DNA of 64,000 nucleotides from a virus. The translations under genes were made by a program, and so were the position numbers. Location of the stretch: positions 1 through 64,000 of the IMG/VR virus record IMGVR_UViG_3300042361_000735. One strand, given 5' to 3'. The notes beneath the pieces were generated by a model. That model did no database searches, was not told the DNA's origin, and saw only the letters and a program-made list of their open reading frames with translations. This document shows positions 37,859 through 44,996 of this stretch, one piece after another. The first letter of the stretch is position 1; every line of letters starts with the position of its first letter.

Positions 37859-38509
37859 TTATTTTTCTAATAGTTTTGTGATTAATTTATCACAACCCTT
37901 CTTAAGTGCATTACTTAAGCTTGTTTGGTTGAATTTACCACCTTCATCTACTATTAGAGTTGACATAGAGATTTCAGATGATGATTCTTCAACTATTACC
38001 TCTTTCTCTTTAATACCGTCTTTGTATAGTATACCTTTTAAGCGAATAACGACTTCTTGTTCGTTTTTATGAAATACAGACACATTTTTCTTAGTAGTTA
38101 AAACATCTAAATAAATGATTTCTACTTTAATTTTTTGTTCAGCATCTGGGGATAGGTTTAATCCTTTTTCTTGTAAGTACTCTTCTAGTACGTTTTTAAC
38201 ACCGAACTCTAAGTTGCGGTTACCTGCTAATTTACCGATAACTACTTTGTTAGTTACGCTTTGAACCCAGATATGTTCATCTGCGTTATACCAAATGTTG
38301 TTTGGGTCGTTTTTCCACCTACCGTCAATTTTCCAGTTAATTTCATTAACCATTTGTAGGTTTTCTTCGTGTGATTTGAAAATCTCACAATATACGAAGT
38401 ACAACTGAGCTACTAGGGCAGCCATAATAATGACTCCAACAAGCATAAAAAAACCCAGTACTAATTTGTCGCGCATGCCTATGGCGATAGCACTAATTTT
38501 TTGTTTCAT
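37859..38509 (-). CDS. Membrane-anchored protein heading the envelope cluster, unknown
   Basis: 216 aa. One transmembrane helix at about 15-40 (KLVLGFFMLVGVIIMAALVA), then a soluble alpha/beta domain. The C-terminal region (NQTSLSNALKKGCDKLITKL) resembles the NQSTVSIATKKALDIACARI helix of the CsgG-like protein, so it may be a distant relative or a partner of it. First gene after the tmRNA terminator, 24 bases past a TATTTATA box. Confidence 0.65.
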   Translation of the reverse strand: MKQKISAIAIGMRDKLVLGFFMLVGVIIMAALVAQLYFVYCEIFKSHEENLQMVNEINWKIDGRWKNDPNNIWYNADEHIWVQSVTNKVVIGKLAGNRNLEFGVKNVLEEYLQEKGLNLSPDAEQKIKVEIIYLDVLTTKKNVSVFHKNEQEVVIRLKGILYKDGIKEKEVIVEESSSEISMSTLIVDEGGKFNQTSLSNALKKGCDKLITKLLEK

Positions 38510-38532
38510 CTTTTTAATTTATAATGGTTACC

Positions 38533-38540
38533 TATAAATA
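38533..38540 (-). promoter_or_regulatory. Candidate late promoter of the envelope cluster
   Basis: Minus-strand CATATTTATAGG, 24 bases before the ATG at 38509 and just after the tmRNA terminator. Confidence 0.45.
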
Positions 38541-38545
38541 TGATG

Positions 38546-38573
38546 AAAAAAAGCAACCAGTTACGGTTGCTTT
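38546..38573 (-). terminator. tmRNA terminator
   Basis: AAAGCAACC pairs with GGTTGCTTT around GTAACT, followed by a run of seven T. It begins 7 bases past the tmRNA 3' end. Confidence 0.9.
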
Positions 38574-38579
38574 AAGTTG

Positions 38580-38945
38580 TGGAGATGACCGGAGTCGAAC
38601 CGGTGTCTCTATAACGAACAATAATACCAACGTCTCACACGCTTAGTTTAACAGTTTAATCTTACTACTGTTCCAAAAGAATTGGGGCCATATGGTTAGT
38701 ATAGCGTTCCACCAACCCATTTAACGTTTGGGTAAACTGCTTGTAACTTCTGTTCCTAGGATGTTACACCCGACGCTAATTAAGCCGCTAATGCGTACTC
38801 GTTCGCACCTACGAAAGACATCATGTCGTCGAAGGTCATAGTAGATAATTCTACAGTTATTGTTTCGCAAGGGTTTAAGGACATTCATGCTTTGTCCGCG
38901 TGTGGTACTACCTCCAGATTATAGATCAAATACCTGGACATCCCC
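38580..38945 (-). ncRNA. ssrA: tmRNA (trans-translation RNA)
   Basis: 366 nt. The 3' end has a perfect T-arm (ACCGG TTCGACT CCGGT) and acceptor strand CATCTCC with discriminator A, which pairs with GGGGATG at the 5' end (one G-U). The tag frame runs GGT GCG AAC GAG TAC GCA TTA GCG GCT TAA (38809-38780), giving (G)ANEYALAA, close to the tags of Bacteroidota. CCA is not encoded. It rescues ribosomes on broken mRNA and tags the product for ClpXP-type proteolysis; a ClpP-like gene lies 3.5 kb upstream. A perfect terminator follows. Confidence 0.93.
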
Positions 38946-39251
38946 TGATTTTTTACTTTTTGATTTCTTATCAATAAATTTCTTGATCTCAGCGCACAAT
39001 TCGTATTCTTCAAGTGCGATTAGATCGTTTAGGCAGTTGCTTAATAATTCGGTATACTGCGATTTATCAATAGTAAAAATCAAACCATCTGTATTTTTGA
39101 ACGTGATATCAAATATATCGATGGTTTTTTTATTTCGTTTAGCTGCACTAAGTACACATTTGACCATCTTCATGATCATATCTGAATCTCTACTCTTTAA
39201 TAATGAGTAAAATTCATCTGAATTTTTCAAGTATAAGCAGTGACATGCCAT
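38919..39251 (-). CDS. Small protein overlapping the tmRNA, unknown (paralog of 41785)
   Basis: 110 aa from ATG 39251; the longer frame runs into tRNA-Leu and is rejected. The second half (TIDIFDITFKNTDGLIFTID, then SQYTELLSNCLNDLIALEEY, CAEIKKFI) parallels the 100-aa protein at 41785 (SLFEV..., EEYNRCAECRDLI). Its last 8 codons and stop are the first 27 bases of the tmRNA. So RNase P cutting of the tmRNA 5' end would remove its stop codon. Confidence 0.7.
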   Translation of the reverse strand: MACHCLYLKNSDEFYSLLKSRDSDMIMKMVKCVLSAAKRNKKTIDIFDITFKNTDGLIFTIDKSQYTELLSNCLNDLIALEEYELCAEIKKFIDKKSKSKKSGDVQVFDL

Positions 39252-39266
39252 GTATATAATTATTTG

Positions 39267-39352
39267 TGCCTCAGGCGAGAATCGAACTCGCACTCGCATT
39301 GCTGCGAACAGGATTTTAAGTCCTGCGTGTCTACCTATTTCACCACCAAGGC
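39267..39352 (-). tRNA. tRNA-Leu(UAA)
   Basis: 86 nt. Acceptor GCCTTGG/CTGAGGC, Leu-type D-arm (GGTGGTGAAATAGGTAGACAC), anticodon stem CAGGA/TCCTG with loop CTTAAAA, long variable arm and T-arm GCGAG TTCGATT CTCGC. Lies 5 bases downstream of the odd tRNA-like RNA. Confidence 0.92.
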
Positions 39353-39357
39353 ATTTG

Positions 39358-39516
39358 CTGTAGGGGCTGGGGTTGAACCAGCACGCTGCGATTCAATGTA
39401 AGACAAATAAGCCGGCTTTGTGGTCAACCCATATCTTACATCTGTCTCTGATCAGCACCCCCTAGACGAGAGGGCACGTCTGCCACGAGGAGCTACCTCT
39501 ATTCCGCCACCCTACA
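39358..39516 (-). ncRNA. 159-nt tRNA-like RNA of unknown type
   Basis: Ends form a tRNA: acceptor TGTAGGG/CCCTACA (7 bp) and T-arm GCTGG TTCAACC CCAGC; the 5' part GTGGCGGAATAGAGGTAG is a Leu-type D-arm. Between lie about 110 nt instead of about 55: a GGCA-GACG-TGCC hairpin, a possible anticodon arm (CCCTC/GGGGG, or CTCTC/GGGTG with loop GTCTAGG giving CUA), and a long arm with a perfect 8-bp stem ATGTAAGA/TCTTACAT. It could be a tRNA with a giant variable arm, an intron-bearing tRNA, or a new tRNA-like RNA. Its first bases overlap the stop of the 75-aa gene. Confidence 0.6.
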
Positions 39517-39739
39517 GTGTATTGTTTCTTCGTCTTGCTTCTTCAGCTTCTTTATAAATTCTTATCCAAGTTAAAGTAACGTCAACTACAGCTAATACTG
39601 GTGCTAGGAAAAGTACCATAACTCCATCTAATCCTGGGGCTGAATCTAATCCACCACCTCTTAAGTCAGTTGCTCTGTAGCGTTTTACTAATTGATAAAA
39701 GCAATAAATAACGCTTATTGCGTAAATTGTCCAAAACAT
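39512..39739 (-). CDS. Small membrane protein inside the RNA cluster, unknown
   Basis: 75 aa with two hydrophobic helices (2-17, about 41-57) and a basic loop (KRYRATDLRGGG), ending KEAEEARRRNNTL. Its TAG stop is part of the 5' end of the tRNA-like RNA (ACACTG TAG GG). It may belong to the RNA operon or only be read through it. Confidence 0.65.
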   Translation of the reverse strand: MFWTIYAISVIYCFYQLVKRYRATDLRGGGLDSAPGLDGVMVLFLAPVLAVVDVTLTWIRIYKEAEEARRRNNTL

Positions 39740-39770
39740 AATTTTTTATTTTTAAGATAATAATCTAATG

Positions 39771-39841
39771 TTGCCCCTCAAGGATTCGAACCTCAACAAA
39801 CAGTACCAAAAACTGTCGTACTACCGTTATACTAAAGGGCA
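39771..39841 (-). tRNA. tRNA-Gln(UUG)
   Basis: 71 nt. Acceptor TGCCCTT/AGGGGCA (one G-U), anticodon stem ACAGT/ACTGT with loop TTTTGGT, T-arm TTGAG GTTCGAAT CCTTGA type. Confidence 0.9.
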
Positions 39842-39846
39842 GTTTG

Positions 39847-39933
39847 CGGAAGCTCAGGGATTCGAACCCCAGATACCGTTTCCAGTATGACGGTTTTCAA
39901 GACCGTTCCATTCAACCACTCTGGCAAGCTTCC
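39847..39933 (-). tRNA. tRNA-Ser(UGA)
   Basis: 87 nt. Acceptor GGAAGCT/AGCTTCC, anticodon stem ACGGT/ACCGT with loop CTTGAAA, class II variable arm, T-arm CTGGG TTCGAAT CCCTG type. Confidence 0.92.
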
Positions 39934-40040
39934 ATTTGGTATAGCACCCCTATACCTGGCTCATATTAGGTCGTTAGCCTGTGCTTCCACGGCCGTGGTT
40001 GAGCTTTTGCACTTGGTTTTCCGATTACGATTCGGCTTGG
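39934..40040 (-). other. Structured spacer between tRNA-Ser and tRNA-Thr
   Basis: 107 bases without a gene. Holds inverted repeats: GGTATAG-GGGTG-CTATACC (7-bp arms), the palindrome CCACGGCCGTGG, CCGA...TCGG and GGCT...AGCC. No tRNA T-arm is present, so it is not a standard tRNA; it may be a tRNA remnant or processing spacer. Confidence 0.5.
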
Positions 40041-40113
40041 ATCCAGAAACAAGAATCGAACTTGCGACCTACTGATTACAAATCAGTTGCTCTACCTGCT
40101 GAGCTATTCTGGA
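40041..40113 (-). tRNA. tRNA-Thr(UGU)
   Basis: 73 nt. Acceptor TCCAGAA/TTCTGGA, D-arm TAGCTCAGCAGGTAGAGCA, anticodon stem ACTGA/TCAGT with loop TTTGTAA, T-arm GCAAG TTCGATT CTTGT. Confidence 0.93.
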
Positions 40114-40118
40114 GTGTG

Positions 40119-40190
40119 TACTCAGTACGGGATTCGAACCCGTATTACATCCGTGAAAGGGATGTGACCTAACCCTTAGTCGAACTGAGC
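40119..40190 (-). tRNA. tRNA-Glu(UUC)
   Basis: 72 nt. Acceptor GCTCAGT/ACTGAGT, anticodon stem CATCC/GGATG with loop CTTTCAC, T-arm ACGGG TTCGAAT CCCGT. First RNA of the cluster. Confidence 0.92.
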
Positions 40191-40196
40191 TGCTGG

Positions 40197-40418
40197 TTAT
40201 TCTGCTGAATCAGCAACAATTACTTGAGCAATTTTAGATTCAGATGCTGCTTTAACTTCAAAGTTAGTTTCATCTTCATCTGTCAGGAATTTTACTACTC
40301 TAGCTTCTGCCTCAGTTACTGACTGCGCGTCGACTAAATATGCAATGTTTTCCTTTTTTACCTTTCCTTTATCATCGATATCAGAAAATTGTACTTTTAC
40401 TTGAAAATACTGTCCCAT
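40197..40418 (-). CDS. DUF4494-like small protein
   Basis: 73 aa. MGQYFQVKVQFS...KKENIAYLVDAQSVTEAEARVVKF follows the pattern of DUF4494, a family of small proteins found in Bacteroidota and their phages, of unknown role. It ends 6 bases before the tRNA-Glu 5' end. Confidence 0.72.
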   Translation of the reverse strand: MGQYFQVKVQFSDIDDKGKVKKENIAYLVDAQSVTEAEARVVKFLTDEDETNFEVKAASESKIAQVIVADSAE

Positions 40419-40423
40419 GTTTA

Positions 40424-40717
40424 TTAATTTTGGTTTTCGTATACTGAATAATCGTACAAATATGCTCTGTACTTATATAATGCTTGTGAGAATTTACCTC
40501 GTACTTTCATTTGTTCTACTGTCTCGTCTTCTTGTCTTTGAGGTTTTCTGTTCATGTAATAATCAATATCATCGTTTGTGATTTGATTTTCATTTGCGAA
40601 CATCATCATCTTAGTAAATCCTAATGATCCAGCTAGTTGTACTCCTGATTTGTACGCTTGTTTAATTTCCTTTGGAATTTGAAAGTCAGCGTATTTTTGT
40701 GCTAATTCGTAACTCAT
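40424..40717 (-). CDS. Small helical protein, unknown
   Basis: 97 aa, helical (QIPKEIKQAYKSGVQLAGSL, EDETVEQMKVRGKFSQALYK). Leads a short operon (97-aa, DUF4494-like, tRNAs). No family recognised. Confidence 0.7.
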   Translation of the reverse strand: MSYELAQKYADFQIPKEIKQAYKSGVQLAGSLGFTKMMMFANENQITNDDIDYYMNRKPQRQEDETVEQMKVRGKFSQALYKYRAYLYDYSVYENQN

Positions 40718-40737
40718 ATTTTTATTTATTTATACCG

Positions 40738-40768
40738 TAAATGTACGACTTTATTTTGCCTAATCCAA
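40738..40768 (-). promoter_or_regulatory. Promoter-like site TTGG-N19-TACATTTA
   Basis: GTTGGATTAGGCAAAAT then CGTACATTTACGG, 20 bases before the ATG at 40717; a likely start of the tRNA/tmRNA transcript. Confidence 0.65.
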
Positions 40769-41362
40769 CAATCCTAATGCTTTCATGTTCTCTAAAGCGG
40801 CTTCATCTAGGTCCCAGTCGTGCGCTACTGCTCTAACACCTGTATTATCTTCAATGTGACGTACTTGATCTGGTGTTAGTGGGTCAGCTACTAATAGGTA
40901 ATAGTGGTTATAACATAACAATTCTAAGTTATCTAATAGATAGTTGTTCTTGTAACCATCTTTAAAATTAAGTAGTAACGGCATTTTGTAGTCTGTAACT
41001 CGACGTTCACAGAATCCACAAGCGTAACATTCTTCCTTTAAATAACCTTCAGCAACTAATCTTGCTTTAATTTTTTCAGGTGTAAACGATTCCCATCCAG
41101 TACCTGTTTCAATTATGTTTTTAACATTTGGTTCCTTACGTCTATTAGGTAGGAATTTAGGAATACCTTTACCACATTGGTTTTTATGAGCATCAAATAA
41201 TGTAGACGAAGTATGGTCATTTTCATCAACCCTATATAACTTAGCATACGGTTTATAGTGTTGGTATGAACATCCCAAATATTTAGCTGCTGCACGATTT
41301 GATTTCGTGTAGCGCATTGCTCTGAGAATATCATCTCTACTATATACTTTACGTAATGGCAT
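40760..41362 (-). CDS. HNH-like protein with N-terminal helix-turn-helix
   Basis: 200 aa. Residues 5-45 look like a helix-turn-helix (DILRAMRYTKSNRAAAKYLG). A zinc-knuckle pair CYACGFC (112-118) and LELLCYNHYYL (147-156, Cys150/His153) frames the segment where an HNH fold sits, but the canonical catalytic His is not clear. Phage HNH genes often lie next to tRNA clusters, as here. Confidence 0.65.
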   Translation of the reverse strand: MPLRKVYSRDDILRAMRYTKSNRAAAKYLGCSYQHYKPYAKLYRVDENDHTSSTLFDAHKNQCGKGIPKFLPNRRKEPNVKNIIETGTGWESFTPEKIKARLVAEGYLKEECYACGFCERRVTDYKMPLLLNFKDGYKNNYLLDNLELLCYNHYYLLVADPLTPDQVRHIEDNTGVRAVAHDWDLDEAALENMKALGLLD

Positions 41363-41781
41363 TATTTGCTTTTCTTATTTTTCATGAACTGAATTAATTC
41401 CCATAGGTCTGAAGGTCCATTCATTGGAACTACATTTCCGTCTACATCGGCTAATGCGTTAACACTACCATCTGGATTTATTCGTTCATAAACGTAGAAG
41501 AATATAATTTCAGATGCTTCCTTACCAAAGTGCATTAGTATTAAGTTATCAATTATCTCGTAAAATGTTTCATCATATTCAGTGAAATCTAATTGAAAAT
41601 CACCTCCAATAATAGATGATCTAACACTTGCCTTTTCTAGGGCTAGTATTATTTTCTCAAATGTTTCTCGATTGATGTCTCTTTCTGTCTTGCGTTTGCG
41701 TTTAAGAGATAAATCTGCACCCATTATACCCTCAAGAGATGATTTAACCCCTTGAGCGTGTTGCTCACCTTCATTTTTCAT
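41362..41781 (-). CDS. 139-aa protein, unknown
   Basis: Basic start (ADLSLKRKRKTERDINRETF), then helical and acidic (DNLILMHFGKEASEIIFFYV), ending KNKKSK. Overlaps the HNH-like ATG by one base. No family recognised. Confidence 0.7.
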   Translation of the reverse strand: MKNEGEQHAQGVKSSLEGIMGADLSLKRKRKTERDINRETFEKIILALEKASVRSSIIGGDFQLDFTEYDETFYEIIDNLILMHFGKEASEIIFFYVYERINPDGSVNALADVDGNVVPMNGPSDLWELIQFMKNKKSK

Positions 41782-41784
41782 AAC

Positions 41785-42087
41785 TTAATTTATTTTGTTA
41801 ATCAAGTCTCTACATTCAGCACATCTATTATATTCTTCTTTTTCAAGAAAATATTCTAAAGCACTTTCTAGGGACGATTTAAACTGCTCTTTCTTTAGTT
41901 CAATATAATAACCTGAATTTGCTACTTCAAATAAAGATATGCTTGTTTTTTTAGTTTTGATAGCTTCTTTAATTGCAACAATAACCTCTTCTATTACTAC
42001 TTCTTTAACTCCTGGATGCTCTTCTAGCTGACTATAATCAGCACCAGGTTGAACACTCACTCTGAATACTGGTATTTTGCGCTTCAT
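41785..42087 (-). CDS. Small protein, unknown (paralog of 38919)
   Basis: 100 aa. The C-terminal half (TSISLFEVANSGYYIELKKE, SSLESALEYFLEKEEYNRCA, ECRDLI) lines up with the protein overlapping the tmRNA. The N-terminal half differs. Helical with Cys pairs (CAEC). Confidence 0.68.
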   Translation of the reverse strand: MKRKIPVFRVSVQPGADYSQLEEHPGVKEVVIEEVIVAIKEAIKTKKTSISLFEVANSGYYIELKKEQFKSSLESALEYFLEKEEYNRCAECRDLINKIN

Positions 42088-42093
42088 TTTAGA

Positions 42094-42396
42094 TTATGCT
42101 TTTGGCTCTTCTTCTGGGGCTGCTTCTGCAGTTCCACTAATAGCGTTTTTAATAAACAATTTGATATCAGCGATTGGAATTAAAAATCCAATTACATTTG
42201 AATAAGGAACGTCCGTGTCTTGGCTTACTGTTAGATTATACTGAGATAATCCTTGGTTTAATTTTGCTTGTAATTTCTGAGTAGCAGTTGCTTTAGCATC
42301 ACCTTCAAGTTCTTGAGGTAATACGAATTGTACTTTAACACCCTTTTTAGTTGGGTTATGATTTACATCTACTCTAAGTTTAGGACTAATTGCCAT
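42094..42396 (-). CDS. Small protein, unknown
   Basis: 100 aa. Beta-rich first part (LRVDVNHNPTKKGVKVQFVL), a Gln-rich helix, and an acidic Ala/Glu/Pro tail (EAAPEEEPKA). No family recognised. Confidence 0.7.
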   Translation of the reverse strand: MAISPKLRVDVNHNPTKKGVKVQFVLPQELEGDAKATATQKLQAKLNQGLSQYNLTVSQDTDVPYSNVIGFLIPIADIKLFIKNAISGTAEAAPEEEPKA

Positions 42397-42410
42397 TGTT
42401 TATGTTTACG

Positions 42411-42418
42411 TATAAATA
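42411..42418 (-). promoter_or_regulatory. Candidate late promoter
   Basis: Minus-strand AATATTTATACG, 14 bases before the ATG at 42396. Confidence 0.42.
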
Positions 42419-42955
42419 TTATAAAATTTCATCTACTAACCCATATCTTTGCGCGACTTTCACATCGAAATACCATTCTGCTTGTCTGTCTCTATGGGGT
42501 TTTAATACTTTGTCTGTTAATTTGGTTTTAGATATTAAATAGGCATCACATATTTTATCAATACGCTCTGTTTCTTTTAATTCCTGTTTATGGAATGCTA
42601 CTTTACCTTCTATTTCATATGCCGCTTCATGGTACATGAATGTCGAGTATTTACTCGCATATCTAACATGTCCAGCAGCATATACTATTAGAGCCATGGA
42701 CATTGCCGTACCGTGACATATAGTGTGGATTGGAGTCTGCGAAGTATCAATTACATCAATTAAGGCCAATCCACTAAATACTTCCCCACCAAATGAGTTG
42801 ATAATGAGCTTTATTGGTTCTACTGTTTGTTTTTTAGCGTCCTCTTCATTAATCTCATATATATCTTGTATTATTTCATTAACTGTTTCACATTCTATAT
42901 CACCCAATGTTATAATGCGACTTAACGGATCTAGTTTGGAACGACGCTCTCTCAT
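42419..42955 (-). CDS. clpP: ClpP-like serine protease
   Basis: 178 aa with the ClpP core: INSFGGEVFSGLAL, nucleophile Ser86 in GTAMSMALIVYAAG, His109 in FMYHEAAY, and an Asp (156) in HRDRQAEWYF followed by YGLVDEIL. Host ClpP is about 190-200 aa, so the N-terminal axial loop region is short. Could work with host ClpX, including on tmRNA-tagged proteins, or be a head-maturation-type protease; the neighbours do not favour capsid assembly. Confidence 0.85.
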   Translation of the reverse strand: MRERRSKLDPLSRIITLGDIECETVNEIIQDIYEINEEDAKKQTVEPIKLIINSFGGEVFSGLALIDVIDTSQTPIHTICHGTAMSMALIVYAAGHVRYASKYSTFMYHEAAYEIEGKVAFHKQELKETERIDKICDAYLISKTKLTDKVLKPHRDRQAEWYFDVKVAQRYGLVDEIL

Positions 42956-42987
42956 AGACGTATTTTTTGATAAATATAAGACCCATT

Positions 42988-44160
42988 TTATGACTTACAA
43001 AGTAATTTTGGTGTGTGTAATTCTAAACTGCTAATTGCTATATTAAATATGTCTAGTTCAAATACACCTATTTCACCTGATTCTGTTAGTATTTCTGGGA
43101 GTTGTTGAATTAATTGATAGCTTTGTTGTGTTAGTTTAGTAGCATCAAATTCAACTATTACATCATCATAATCTGTTGGGTTTTGAGATTTTATATTCAT
43201 GACTCTCGTTAATAGATCCATAGTCGTATTTGGTTGTTCTTCATTTACATAGCGAGAAATAAATGAATCATTATCAATATAGATCCTGTCACACCATGGT
43301 TCTAATGCACTGAGTAATTCATAACTGCAATTATGTACTGCAAATCCAATGTTATATTTGTTAGGTATAATTGGTTTCATGTATGGATCATGCTTAACAA
43401 AATGTCCCCATTTGCGAATGAAATTTCTACCGTTTTTAGTTGTAGTATAAAGCCATTCATTGCTATTTTTACCAGCACCACCACCAACATGCTTATTAAA
43501 TCTACTACCTCTACTTGTAAAGTGATAAACTAAACCATCCCATGATTGTATTACTTTATATCCACTTAATACAAAGCGATTAAATAGATCACTGTCTTCT
43601 TTAGATTGAGGAGCAAATAATTCATCATGTCCTAGAAAATCAGATTTATACATACACCATGGAGCAAATATACCTTCTGTTGTTTTATCTTTATTTTCTT
43701 CAATTGTTTTTAAACAAAATTCATTAAATTCATTCCATTTAAATTCATTATCTTCAACTCCAAAATCTTGAGTTATTTTTTCTACTCCTGGAGGGTGAAG
43801 TGGTGGTTCTATTCTAGTTGCACTTACTACTACTCCTGGTTTTAGATGTTTTAATATATTTTCATCTAATTTAGGTGCAGCTACCATATCAGCGTGAAAT
43901 GCAAATATAATTTCTGTTCTAGCCATTTCAATGCCTTTATCAAACATACCTACAATACCAATACGTTCTGGTCCTGGATTGTGGTATGTGATTAAATCCT
44001 CATCATTAAGTGATTTAATCCACTCTTGAGTACCATCTATACTAGCATCATCTAAAACTAATACTTCATGTTTAGTTTCTAAATTGCGAATCGATTTATA
44101 TGCTAGTTGAAGAAATTCTAAATTATTTCTACTAGGTAATACAAATGTTATTTTTTGCAT
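42988..44160 (-). CDS. Family 2 glycosyltransferase with extra C-terminal domain
   Basis: 390 aa. GT-A start (KITFVLPSRNNLEFLQLAYK, VLVLDDASIDGTQEW) with the donor-binding DDAS and FAFHADMV as the metal (DxD-like) site. Residues about 270-390 form a separate domain of unknown role. Overlaps the epimerase gene by 13 bases. Last gene of the glycan cassette. Confidence 0.8.
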   Translation of the reverse strand: MQKITFVLPSRNNLEFLQLAYKSIRNLETKHEVLVLDDASIDGTQEWIKSLNDEDLITYHNPGPERIGIVGMFDKGIEMARTEIIFAFHADMVAAPKLDENILKHLKPGVVVSATRIEPPLHPPGVEKITQDFGVEDNEFKWNEFNEFCLKTIEENKDKTTEGIFAPWCMYKSDFLGHDELFAPQSKEDSDLFNRFVLSGYKVIQSWDGLVYHFTSRGSRFNKHVGGGAGKNSNEWLYTTTKNGRNFIRKWGHFVKHDPYMKPIIPNKYNIGFAVHNCSYELLSALEPWCDRIYIDNDSFISRYVNEEQPNTTMDLLTRVMNIKSQNPTDYDDVIVEFDATKLTQQSYQLIQQLPEILTESGEIGVFELDIFNIAISSLELHTPKLLCKS

Positions 44161-44996
44161 AAGTAATCTTTAATATAATCTTCAATGTTAATTGTTGGTT
44201 CCCATCCTAATATTGAATTAGCAACACTGTAATCACATAAAGTAACATCAGCTTCACCTGGTTTATTATCTTCATATACAATATCTTTACCAAACATATC
44301 AGCTATGTCTTTAATAGAGTAGTTTTTACCTCTACCTAATTCAAACACATTCCCCCAAGCTTGTTTTTCGTTTATTAATACTAAAGCGTCTACAATATCA
44401 TCAATATGAGTAAAATCTCTACGTTTAGTACCATCACCATATATTGTTAATGAATTACCATCTTCAATTGCTTTTTCCCATTTACCAATCAGAGTACAAT
44501 ATCCACCTTCTTTCAAATGATGAGGACCATAAACATTATAGAAACGAGTTGTTGATGCTTTTAATCCAAAATGAATTTGATATAGATTAATAATTTCCTC
44601 ACCTACATCCTTACTGAATGTATATGGATTTTTGAGTTTACCTGAGTGGTGTGAGCTACTTCCAGCGTATACTAAGGGTACATTGTTTTTGGCACAGTAT
44701 TGAGCTATAAGTAAAGTACTATTAGCATTAGTTGTAAAGTAATCAATTGGATCTTTAAATGATGGTTGTATTCTAGCTATAGCAGCTAAATGGTATATTA
44801 CATCAATTGGACCCCAAGCTGAATAATCTGTAATATTTCTGATATCAAAGGAAATATATGTTGCTCCTGGTTGGTGGTTATCTTTGAATCCAGTTTTGTA
44901 ATTATCAATTGATATTACTTCATGTCCTTCTTTTAGTAATCGTTTAATTAGATTGGTACCTACAAACCCGGCACCTCCTGTTACTAATACTCTCAT
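44148..44996 (-). CDS. NAD-dependent sugar epimerase/dehydratase (SDR)
   Basis: 282 aa. Rossmann motif GGAGFVG (7-13), catalytic Tyr125-x3-Lys129 (YTFSK), and YNVYGPHH and RRDFTHIDD typical of UDP-glucose 4-epimerase-type enzymes. Supplies an epimerised nucleotide sugar to the cassette. Confidence 0.88.
   Translation of the reverse strand: MRVLVTGGAGFVGTNLIKRLLKEGHEVISIDNYKTGFKDNHQPGATYISFDIRNITDYSAWGPIDVIYHLAAIARIQPSFKDPIDYFTTNANSTLLIAQYCAKNNVPLVYAGSSSHHSGKLKNPYTFSKDVGEEIINLYQIHFGLKASTTRFYNVYGPHHLKEGGYCTLIGKWEKAIEDGNSLTIYGDGTKRRDFTHIDDIVDALVLINEKQAWGNVFELGRGKNYSIKDIADMFGKDIVYEDNKPGEADVTLCDYSVANSILGWEPTINIEDYIKDYLCKK

Noticed and set aside
39358-39516. Group I intron in tRNA-Leu(UAA)
   Set aside because: The extra sequence is about 80-90 nt, too short for a group I core, and I see no P7/P3 core elements; a separate intact tRNA-Leu(UAA) lies next to it.
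39934-40040. A sixth standard tRNA between tRNA-Ser and tRNA-Thr
   Set aside because: There are hairpins but no T-arm with GGTTCGA(A/T)TCC and no D-arm.
42419-42955. Prohead maturation protease instead of ClpP
   Set aside because: The sequence follows ClpP around all three catalytic residues, and no capsid or portal gene is near. The alternative cannot be fully excluded.
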